From the NCBI GenBank assembly GCA_021030915.1, contig JAGEMR010000119.1, forward strand, positions 1 to 64,000: DNA of 64,000 bases, in the 5' to 3' direction. Below, one piece after another: positions 55,498 to 64,000 of this stretch. The position numbers and the translations under genes were made by a program. Positions within the stretch are counted from its first letter, which is position 1. The number at the start of each line of letters is the position of its first letter. The notes below the pieces were generated by a model that was not told where the DNA came from, ran no database searches, and saw nothing but the letters and a program-made list of their open reading frames with translations. The DNA is from Astrothelium macrocarpum (Eukaryota; Ascomycota; Dothideomycetes; Trypetheliales; Trypetheliaceae).

Positions 55498-56571
55498 TTA
55501 CAACCTAGCCCTCTGCCACAATTTCCCTCCATCCACCGTGACCGTTTCCCCATTGATATGCCCGGCACCTCTTCCACACAAAAACACCGCCAACGCCGCA
55601 ATGTCCTCCGGCAGTCCCAACCTTCCGTTTGGATTCGCATTCTCAAGCGCCTCGCGCCCACCGCTCAATTCCATTAGCCCATTGGCCATCTTGGTCGGGA
55701 AGAAGCCTGGCGCAATGCTGTTGCAGAGGATGTGGCGCGGACCGAGTTCGATGGCGAGGTTGCGTGTCAGGTGAATCACGGCAGCTTTGGAGGCAGAGTA
55801 GGCTGGGGTTGCGTTTGCTGTGCCTGTATACGGAATTAGCACAGGTGAAAGGGAGGAGAGGAAAAGTAATGAAGGGGGGCTTACCAACAGAGCCAATGCC
55901 GATACCGGCGACAGAGGCAGTGGTAAGCACGCGAGAGGGGTTCTCAATGGTAGCATTCTTGGATAAGAGAGGTGCAAACCTGAAGAGCCTGTATGTCAGC
56001 CTTTTGGTCCGTAGAATCCAGCGACAGCGATGCTGCGAAGAGCACAGTGTGGCGATGCATACTTTTGCACACAATTGAACACGCTTCGCACATTCAAATC
56101 CATTACTTTTCCAAACGCTGAATCTGGATGCTCGTCGAACTTGGCGCCCCACGTGGCGCCTGCATTCGCAAACAAAATGTCCACATGGTCGGTGTGCTTC
56201 TTGACCTGCTCCACCAGATAGATTACGCCGTCGACTTTGGAGATGTCGGCGGGAATGGCGACAGCTTTGGCGCCAGCGCTCTTATTGGGGAGGGCGTTCA
56301 ATGCTTGAACGGCGGAGTCGCAGGCTGCGGCTTTGCGGGAGGTGATAACTACGAGGGAGCATCCGGACTGGAGAAAGCTGTAGCAATTGAATGTTAGTTG
56401 AGCTTATGAATTAAGAAATTAGAGGAGATTTTCGTACCCCGATGCAGTATGTAGTCCCAGACCTCTACTTCCACCTGTTACGACAGCAACTTTGCCTTCA
56501 AGGGAGAAAATGTTTTTGAAGTCATGGAGTGTGACTTCGTCCCGGACATCGGCTGACTCGTCTTTGGCCAT
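55498..56571 (-). CDS. SDR oxidoreductase (3-oxoacyl-ACP reductase-like, FabG type)
   Basis: NAD(P)-dependent classical SDR of 289 aa. Four exons: 56438-56571, 56063-56377, 55885-55979 and 55498-55823 (introns 60, 83 and 61 bp); 870 nt. The cofactor motif is VVTGGSRGLGLH (TGxxxGxG) near residue 30, split from the next strand by intron 1. LFANAGATWG replaces the usual NNAG. Catalytic residues appear as TTASVAG and YSASKAA (YxxxK). C-terminal family blocks are NSIAPGFFPTKMA, LGLPEDIAALAVFLCG and GETVTVDGGK. The substrate is unknown; this subgroup includes sugar-alcohol and polyol dehydrogenases as well as ketoacyl reductases. It is convergent with the ATG43-type gene. Confidence 0.93.
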
Positions 56572-57232
56572 GATAAAATGCTACAAAAAGAAGAGAAAGG
56601 AAATGCGAAGACGGAAGAAAGAATAGGTGCAAAGTTTCCATCTTAGGCGTCTGACTATTGCCGAAGCTAGAGAGTGTAATTAGTTTGAGAAGAAGGATGC
56701 CGAGGCCCACAAACTGGTGATGGAGGGGAATCGTTCCTCAGAACGTCAACATTACCAACCCCTAGAATATCTGGTCCCAATTTCTGTCACAGACATGAGA
56801 AGAAGTAGCTCAGATGTATCGCATAGCTTTCGGTGCTCAAATCGAATGCTAATTACAAGATGAAACCCGCAGGTTGTCACTGATAGCATGCACCAAGGAT
56901 CTAGGGGTAAACCCATTGATCTCCCATTTGAACCGCAAAGGACAAGAAAATATGATTTTTATTCTTAGTAGCAAATTGTAAATATAACCAACAGCTCGTG
57001 CCTAGCTCATTCTACATAAGAACAGGATACATAACGCTCATAATGCTTTCTTCAGCCAGGTCAATCTCTTTGTCTACTGTCTCATCCTGACGATTCAGCG
57101 TCTCATTAAAATCCCTTTTGGAAGAAACATCAAATGTTTATATCCTTTGTTAGTCGGTAGTTTATATGCCTAAGATGATGGACCTCTGACTTTCGGACCT
57201 CTGACTTTTACACCACTTTATTTCATCGTTCG
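56572..57232. other. Intergenic region
   Basis: 5' flank of the SDR gene and 3' flank of the hydrolase gene (both minus strand). A short direct repeat GACCTCTGACTTT..GGACCTCTGACTTT lies near 57180-57210. No gene is seen. Confidence 0.4.
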
Positions 57233-58445
57233 TTTCCTATCATGATATCTTCTATCAGGTCCTTGACCTTCTCTGCAACCAACTCACTATGATCTGTGGC
57301 CAATCAGCATTGCCTAGCGAAGAAGAGAGCTACCATTACCTATGATGAAGGCGTGAGGAACCTTGTTCTTATCTATCACCATTTCTGGTTTCCACCCATC
57401 CAACGCTGCTGCATTGTTCGTCGACCTTCCTCTGGACTTGATCAATGCATCTCGCGCCCGACTTGAGACCCATTCATCCTATCACCAATCAGTAATTATT
57501 CAAAGTTCATTCTTTCTCAATGGCCTACATTCTCTGCGAAATAGAACTTCAGGGGCACAGAAGCTGAAGAAGATGCGTCAGCTGAACCCCATATTGTCTC
57601 ATCCCAAGTGTCTTCTTTGATCTCACGTATCCCATCTTTCGTTAGGGATAATGCCTGATTTACACCCCAGGGACTCTTGAAAAATTCTGCATTTGCTTGC
57701 GCAATATGCGGTGGCACTTGTCCGAAGAAGGCGACTAACCAATGTATTGCCCAAAGAGGGAGCAAAAAGGTTACAAGGTTGGCAAACGTTCCAACGATCG
57801 AAGGGAAAGAGGGAATTCGTAGCAGTCGCTACCGCGGCTCGTTAGCGAAACGGTACATTTAATTTAGTTCAGTGCGATGAAGTGGAAGTATACTGTCATT
57901 ATAGTCCCATTTGCAGATTGAGCAATGTCAACAACTGTTGGGCAAATCAAGACACCTCCCACAATGTCTACATTCAACAGATCGTTTTGACCTTGCGCGC
58001 GCCGCCTCAATATCTCAAGCGCAATGTATGCGCCAATCGAATGACCTATTAGAATGACTTGAACAGGGCGTGTACTCTTGTTTTCGGTGCTTTCATGGTC
58101 AAATTTTTTGAGTGCAATCTTGATTAAGTCCTCCGCGTTTTTGATCTGAGACCTTAGCGAGGCTAGCAATTTATTTCCATCTCTATGGTTGACAAGCTCT
58201 CTTTCAAAGCCTGGCAGCGTGTACCCGCCAACATGCGCTGAACGGGTCGGAGAAATTGCGCGATTATTTAGCAAGCTAAACAGTGTCGATAAGAATGGTT
58301 CGTAGAATGTCATTAGGCATGGATTTCCTGGTATCATATAGACCATGTACTGAGTACCATCATGTCCTTCCTTTAATTGAGGCTCAAACCAGATTCCTTC
58401 AAGTCTCTTTATCAACGACTCCTCGATCAAAGGTTCTGACTCCAT
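57233..58445 (-). CDS. Lipid-droplet-associated hydrolase (LDAH / LIDHydrolase family)
   Basis: Alpha/beta-hydrolase of the LIDHydrolase family (PF10230, formerly DUF2305), linked to lipid droplets and neutral-lipid turnover. Four exons: 57894-58445, 57529-57838, 57340-57478 and 57233-57293 (introns 55, 50 and 46 bp); 1062 nt, 353 aa. The N-terminal strand MVYMIPGNPCLMTFYEPF is the family oxyanion-hole block. The nucleophile elbow is ILIGHSIGAYIALEIL (GxSxG). The strand VDIVGGVLICPTV follows, then a hydrophobic hairpin (TFLLPLWAIHWLVAFF) that could insert into lipid, FYFAEN|DEWV across intron 2, and the catalytic His in VPHAFI or II|DHSELVA near the end. Confidence 0.92.
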
Positions 58446-59137
58446 TGTCGCTCACAGAGCAGATACTGTTGAAATTAATATGATCTGAATTTGTAAAGAG
58501 CGAATTGCAATTAACTCCACGGGTAGCAGCAGAGGTAATCGCTACCACAGTTGCTCAGGTCCTCAGACACGGCTTCCTCTCAACAGATACCAGCTCGAGC
58601 GTGAGAGAATTGCGGAAGATGACAAAGCTGATACTTAAGAAAATAAGGTAAGCAAACAATGGTTTCACTATCACTACAATCGACGGCAGGCGGCTTTAAC
58701 ATCTTCCCCAAAGATGTCCATGCTAGTCCATCTCATTGGGTAGCCGTAGGGTTGGCTGTTTATGCGCACGCGGCATAAGGTACGAGGGCAACGCTATGTA
58801 CTACTACCTCAGCCTTGTGCTAAAAATAATCGTATCCCAAATAAAATTACCATAGCTACGCCTCCCGAATGCATCAAGCGGTATCAAAGATCTTGCGTTT
58901 GGACGATTCACGTTCGTCGTTCCCCAACCCAAAAAAAACGACTGAAGGGCAGCCATTTCAAAACTCAGTCTTCGGACTGCGTGACGTTCCCTATGGCTAT
59001 ATCAAAACTCTCCGTGGCTTTTGCAAGCCTCACTTTGATGAATTTGACATATATTGTAAGATTGCTTCTTAGCAACTCCAAGCCTTGCCTACGGATATGA
59101 CCCAAACACCACCATCCCCATTTTGGGCAAAGCTGCC
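58446..59137. other. Intergenic region
   Basis: 5' flank of the hydrolase gene and 5' flank of the membrane-protein pseudogene. Short frames only. No RNA or repeat is recognised. Confidence 0.4.
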
Positions 59138-60273
59138 ATGCCTTCATTCTTTTTGTTTCTCAGTCCCGTGCTCATATTATTTTTCTTCCTTGACCACGGG
59201 CTTTGTTCCTCGAATCCTCCAGATGCAGAGGTAGATCTCGTCTATGGCCGGCAGTCCAGCCCGAATGTTCGCGGTACGATCGACATTCTATGGAGTTGTC
59301 TCTCCATAATATTCCTTTGCGCTTGGACAGCGCTACACCTCAATTTACCTAACCCTAGCGAGGGATTTTGGACATAAAACTTCCGCAAAGTGCGCTGGAT
59401 GGTGCGGACACTCGCTAGTCCAGAGCTTGTCGCTTGGCTCACATGCGGATAACGCTATGAGGCGAAATTGTCAGTCATGATGTTTCAAGATATCAATTGT
59501 CCGCAGTGGACCATCAAGCACGGTTTCTTTGCGAATATGGGGGGGGCATCCGGCTGAAAGCTTCAGACTACCCATCATTCCCGATCACTTCTCGGAAGCT
59601 ACATTACCCCGTGGCTCATGGATACACCCCGCTTCCAAATATCAGCATGGAAGAACTCTGGGACAAGAGTAAAGCAGATCTTCTGGCGAAGATGCTTGTT
59701 TGCACTCAGATATGCTGGCAGATCATGCAAGTCGTTGCTCGCTCCATTCAGCACCTCCCGATAACGACTCTGGAGCTTACGAGTTTGAGCTACGTCATGT
59801 GTGCTCTAGCCATGTATTTCATGTGGCTGCACAAACCTCTGGACATCGAGACGCCCATTATTGTCGAGATCGAGACGAGTATGAAGGATATCCTCGTCCA
59901 AGCTGGGCCTGCGGCTGCTCAATCGTTTAAGCAAACGCCACTTGACTTCGTTGACAATCTGGCTCCATGCTGGTGGATTAAATTTCAGAAATATCTGTAC
60001 TTTCGAGTTGATCCTCGTCAGAGACCGATGCAGAGGTTTACAAACGATAAGTTTCCAATAGTGGGTGTTGGTTTCGAGATATTCTTCTACATGGTAGTAG
60101 CACATGGCTTCGCGGGGATTCATGTTGCTGGCTGGAATTTTGACTTTCCAACTCCGTTGGAGTTAATCTTGTGGCATGTAGCTAGTCTTACTATCTGTGG
60201 CTCACTGGTGGTAATATTTTTCATCGAAGGTACCGCTGATTGGCATAGAAGCGAGCGAGGATTAGTAGTGTAG
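59138..60273 (+). pseudogene. Decayed fungal integral membrane protein gene
   Basis: The sequence follows a membrane-protein family common in Pezizomycotina: SIIFLCAWTALHLNLP near the start, the KVRWM..LASPE block, KHGFFANMGG, KLHYPVAHGYTPLP, ELWDKSKADLLAKMLVC, ARSIQHLPITTLEL, WLHKPLD and a C-terminal membrane part. It is broken three times. In-frame TAA codons at 59375-59377 and 59450-59452 lie inside conserved sequence, and a frameshift lies in the G8 run at 59539-59546 (6 or 9 Gs would keep the frame). No splice sites remove these stops. Both stops could derive from CAA by C-to-T change, as in RIP. From 59547 on, the frame is open to the stop at 60273. Function of the family is unknown. 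Confidence 0.8.
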
Positions 60274-60849
60274 GCCTGGTTTTTAGGGGATAAGAACTGT
60301 GAGAGCCAGCGTCCATCACGCGAAGAGGCAATGTCGCATCCGGATTCCGTCCCGTATTGGGAATTCCTGGCATTCGTTCCTGTGACTCTTGTGTATTCAG
60401 TCACAAGACGGTATTTAATGACCGAAGTCTTTCTTGGCCTTTGAGCACTTCCACAAGGCGCGTATGTCTCCGTAGCATGGTCAAATTTCATCCCGCGTGT
60501 TTAGGGCCGTAGAATCCTGCCGGATCTTCGTTAGAAAAAGGCTCTGAATACGATGTTCCTCAACACTATAACCGCACGAAGATGTCTCTCACTTTGTTCC
60601 TAAGATCGACCGTGTAGCCGACCGATTTGATTCCTTCTCATATCTCTCGAAATGCGGAAACCAGCAGTAAGCTCGATAAAGGCAGTGGAAATTATAAAAT
60701 CTATCCCGAAGACGGTAGGCATAATAATTACTATGCAGGTCGCGCGTCTTGAAATGGGTGGGTAGCAGCTGAAGCCGTCTAGTGGCGTTTGTCGATAGTA
60801 GAAAGCTTGAATTATTCATAGAATATGTTTTATTCAAAATCAATTTTTA
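60274..60849. other. Intergenic region upstream of U6
   Basis: No gene supported. The last 40 bp, AT-rich without a perfect TATAAA, are the presumed upstream promoter region of the U6 gene. Confidence 0.4.
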
Positions 60850-60950
60850 TTGCCTTCGGGCATTTGGTCATATTGTTTACGATACAGAGAAGATTAGCAT
60901 GGCCCCTGCACTAAGGATGACACATGTAATCAAAGAGAAGCTACCGATTT
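60850..60950 (+). ncRNA. U6: U6 spliceosomal snRNA
   Basis: Core catalytic RNA of the spliceosome, transcribed by RNA polymerase III. The 5' hairpin is TGCC-TTCG-GGCA (60851-60862), followed by ATTTGGTCA as in yeast U6. Then comes the invariant block ACGATACAGAGAAGATTAGC with the ACAGAGA box. The internal stem-loop region GGCCCCTGCACTAAGGATGAC and the CAAAGAGA tail follow. The coding part ends at a T7 run (60948-60954), a Pol III terminator. No intron interrupts the gene. The exact 5' and 3' ends are estimated to within a few bases. Confidence 0.94.
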
Positions 60951-60960
60951 TTTTGGCTCT

Positions 60961-60972
60961 GGGTTCAAATCG
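60961..60972 (+). promoter_or_regulatory. B-box-like element downstream of U6
   Basis: GGGTTCAAATCG matches the TFIIIC B-box consensus (GGTTCRANNCC) closely except at its last positions. It begins six bases after the U6 terminator T-run and about 110 bp after the U6 start. Budding yeast U6 also relies on a B-box downstream of the gene, though farther away. No tRNA can be folded here, so a U6 promoter role is the simplest reading. Confidence 0.6.
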
Positions 60973-60987
60973 TAGGAGCGGCAACCC

Positions 60988-61010
60988 TTTTTTTTTTTTT
61001 TTTTTTTTTT
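60988..61010 (+). repeat. T23 homopolymer tract
   Basis: Run of 23 T residues about 15 bp after the B-box-like element. It may serve as a backup Pol III terminator or be an unstable simple repeat; the length may also be affected by sequencing error. Confidence 0.7.
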
Positions 61011-61219
61011 GATCCTCCTGCTGTACTCCAAGCTAAATCAATATCGCTGATTGGCTTGGTACATTGGAAAGGCTCTGAATAAAGATATCATTCTATTTCA
61101 TTTAGACACTATCTAGCTACTACGGGTTTGTTCACTTCAAGACTCAAATTCTGTCTTGAGTCAAACCAACGAACAAGGAGAGCAGACGGTTAGGCGCCTT
61201 ACAACAAGCCAAATTGGAG

Positions 61220-62472
61220 TCACTGAGCCGATGAGACTATATGCAAGTTATGTGGGATCTCTGGAACAGTTTGCCCAGTCTCCGCTGCAGGAGAGACCTC
61301 CAGAATTTTTCCTTCGCCATTGCATTCAACAATTGTTGGACCACCAATTTTCTTCGCAAGCTGGAGAATTTCGTGAAGAAGTCTAATCAACTCCTGTAAT
61401 TCATTAGTATTTTCATCCTCAAACCGTTCGAGGGAGCCATCAGAGCCTATTTCACACATTTCGACACTATCAAAGTTCGCATTCGGAATGCTGTCAGACC
61501 TATGCGCGAATTAGTTTGATCAGACCTATCAGAACGTACTTCCTTGGCTTCTCACCGGTAAACGCCGTACAGGCACTTTGCCCAAAGAGGAGTCTGCGAC
61601 AACCAAAGGTTTGGAATTCTCTCTTCTAGAGTTAGAGGCGACCAGGCTTTCTTGTTGCGAGTTGATAGCTCGAGTAGGGCCTGTGAAATAATTTGAGAAC
61701 CACCACGAATGACACGCAAGCCTTCGTTTGGAATCTCTGTTGTCGTTCGTGCATCCGTTGTAATGGAATCTACGACGTCTCTTTTCAGCACATCATTTGC
61801 GCTTTTATCAGCCTCCTTATTGTGAATGTCTTCTTCAGGCAAGGTTGTGAGACGGGTCTCGTCATACCCATCCACAGCATGCCTCATAAGAATCTTCAAC
61901 CCTCCAAAATTATATTGAATGATCCTGTAATGGCCTCGGCTAGCAGCTGCTACACCGGGCTTGTACTTTAGGGCGGCCCCTTCAAATTGGCGCCGGAAAT
62001 GGAGTTTTTTCTTAGAAGCCTTGCGCTGAGCTAGTCCTTCCATGCGGAAAAAAACCGTGGTGTCATTGATAATTCGAACACCGAAGCAGAATGGCTCTCT
62101 CGCCTTGCTACCGAGAAGACCAGGACTGCTTTTTCCACTTGTAACATAGCCAAGTAGCAGAAAGATTGGGTATCGGTCAGTAATGATGTCCATGGAACCA
62201 AAGTCATAATCCGGACGAAGCGTCAGGACCGACTGAACAAGGGGTTCCATGGGAGATCCCGACGATCGGGCATGGTTATTGTCAAGATATTCGGGTTCTT
62301 TGTCGTCAGGAGGAACGTGGATCCCTTCAGGTGGGACTGACCATTTGGCAGGTATACCTGGAACTAAGATCGTGGGTTGAGATGCGCTGAGCCAGTTGTA
62401 GGAAGCAACATGTTCTACTTTTGTAATACTGGGCTTTGGAGTAGGAAATGGGGAATCGTGAGTTGGCTCCAT
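61220..62472 (-). CDS. Conserved fungal protein of unknown function (SYNWL..PTILVPG family)
   Basis: Two exons, 61556-62472 and 61220-61499 (56-bp intron); 1197 nt, 398 aa. The N-terminal signature ASYNWLSASQPTILVPGIPAKW, a middle PMEPLVQSVL..RPDYDFGSMDIITDR, and the strand FGVRIINDTTVFFRM followed by YRIIQYNFGGLKILMRHAVDGY define a family widespread in ascomycetes, which databases often label geranylgeranyl pyrophosphate synthetase. I see no DDxxD prenyl-synthase motif, so that label is not supported here. An upstream ATG at 62562 would add 30 hydrophobic residues; the start at 62472 (MEPTHDSPFP) is preferred because it precedes the conserved part more closely. The second exon carries a leucine-rich helix (ELQELIRLLHEILQLAKKI). 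Confidence 0.78.
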
Positions 62473-64000
62473 AGTGTCAACGAGATAAAGAAGTGACACG
62501 AAGCGTAGGAAGAGAGAAGAGCGGAGACGGATAACGAATGCAAGGAGATCCAGCAGCCTCATGCAGGCAACCGAAAAATTGTCAGCTCAATGTGACGGCT
62601 GACTATGTGATTAACGTGAAACTGGTTTTCTATTCACATCTTGCGGCATAAGACAACGTGTGTATGTTTATTCTAAAAGACGTTATACTAACCGTGCAGA
62701 AATTTGAGAGAGATACAAGATTTTCAAAGTACGAAGCATAATCTGTGCGAATGATGAGGGAAAGCTCACCAGAAGTCCGAACTAATACACGTCGTGGTAC
62801 ACCCTATCTGAAAGGATTTCGAATGCCACTAATTCTAACTTTTGATATCATCAATCCTCCGGGGGATAAGGATGTATAGATTCTACATAGACACCAATAC
62901 CGGCCTGTTCTTCTTCCAATGCAATATGATTGCTTACATTCTCCTTCTATGTCCATGAACCACAATTCACCAAATGATACCTCCACGAATTTCCAGAAAT
63001 GGTCTCCTGAGCCCTTCGCAACGACTGTTCCAGTCGCACAAGATGAACGCAACTCTGGCTGCATCAAGTTGATTATAATGTGGGATCACATCAAGAATCG
63101 GAAATGTGCATCAAAGTGGGGCTTAGTCCAACAGGAGGGTGATGAAAGAGTTTGGACCTGGCATTCGACTGCATGTGTCGAATTTGTAGATGACAACAGG
63201 CCGCTGGCACGCGTGTATCGAGTTGTAAGCGGTAGAGCCGATAGATGCACACGATTCTAAGCAGGTTGAGACATTAGAATGAGTATTGACGCTAAATGGA
63301 TTATTGCCTTTGCCGAAATAGCCCTAGTAACAAGGACGGCCTTGTCAGATCAGTGAACGACATCGGCCAGACTATCCAGTGCGCATCTATCCGTTTCTTC
63401 CTGGATCAAATCGAAAAACAGCTTTGATATCAATAATATCAAGGTTGTCGATTTCAGTGATGAATAGGGAGCTTGGTCACTTCAACTATCAACAGCGGCA
63501 AGTCGCATAGCCAAGAAAATCCGAGCATTAGATACGCCGTTATCACAGAAGCGGACAAACTCGTGACCGTCGGTAGGAGTTATGCACAAAGCCATATCTC
63601 TATGCTTAGGTAATTCTAGCGAAGGTAAGGCCACCATATTCAGAGGAGATCATGTCGTTATCAACTTGTTACATCAGGGGACGATAGAAAGGCAGATGCA
63701 AAACTTGTGCTTAAATTTTAGCCTATACAAAATCCCGAGGTTCTGCCGGTTTGTTTACAATTCGACGTCATCCTCAACACGTGGAGTGTGAGATGACATA
63801 CTGTGATTTCTGACCTTATAGTCGATGGCAATAGCTAATTCAAATGCGCCTTTCAAAGGTTTGGTTCTCTAAACACACTGTCGGTCTCAATCGCTAAATC
63901 GGCTCGATCTCCAGGCACAACTCACGCTCTGCCCTCCCCGTCTGGCGCTCATGTCGCATCTCTGACCTCCTCCCAACTTCACATTCGCTCTTCACGCTCT
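62473..64000. other. Right-edge intergenic region
   Basis: No gene supported. The plus-strand frame 62919-63260 (113 codons, Trp-rich stretch KWGLVQQEGDERVWTWHS) has a faint coding look but no motif. The last 130 bp are pyrimidine-rich and may be the promoter or leader of a gene beyond the window. Confidence 0.4.

Noticed and set aside
1..64000. CRISPR arrays, bacterial operons, prophage
   Set aside because: Intron-rich fungal gene structures throughout; no regularly spaced repeats.

Overview
This window is nuclear DNA from a filamentous ascomycete (Pezizomycotina). The evidence is the intron style (46-97 bp, GT..AG, with CTAAC-like branch sites), Zn2Cys6 regulators, a HET-domain gene, a FunK1 kinase and a rhodopsin-like membrane protein, together with secreted glycoside hydrolases and single-copy housekeeping genes with typical ascomycete sequences. 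I cannot name the genus. Exon structures below were read by hand from splice signals and frame continuity. For almost every multi-exon model the summed coding length is a multiple of three and the protein joins match family expectation.

Region 1-9.4 kb: a six-exon Zn2Cys6 transcription factor (minus strand) is divergent from an SDR oxidoreductase, with CGG/CCG palindromes between them. Then come a sphingolipid C4-hydroxylase (SUR2-like) and a 728-aa fungal protein of unknown function. Region 10-20.5 kb: a BrlA-like C2H2 factor, a 4.7 kb gene-poor stretch, a HET-domain protein and a tRNA-Thr(AGT). Region 20.5-29 kb: a conserved multi-pass membrane protein, the GPI transamidase catalytic subunit GPI8 followed by an odd acidic repeat block, and the ER HSP70 LHS1. 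Region 29-37 kb (accessory): a rhodopsin-like membrane protein, a Cys/His-repeat hypothetical protein, a FunK1 kinase and a second Zn2Cys6 factor.

Region 37-41 kb: a GH27 alpha-galactosidase and a GH12 endoglucanase, convergent, next to that second Zn2Cys6 factor. This is a plausible small hemicellulose-degradation group. Region 41-58.5 kb: housekeeping genes. They are ATG27, an RGG/Q-rich protein, the EBP sterol isomerase, an 1814-aa DH/RhoGEF-like protein, calcineurin B (CNB1) divergent from a DUF1770/ATG43-type gene, a second SDR and a lipid-droplet hydrolase (LDAH family). Region 58.5-64 kb: a membrane-protein pseudogene, a U6 snRNA gene with a B-box just downstream of its terminator, and a two-exon fungal protein of unknown function.

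I do not see a CRISPR array, an intact transposon, rRNA, or a clear secondary-metabolite backbone gene. The most unusual items are the acidic repeat block behind GPI8, the compact U6 plus B-box arrangement, the decayed membrane-protein gene with CAA-to-TAA type stops, the TF/GH27/GH12 group, and abrupt GC changes inside single genes.
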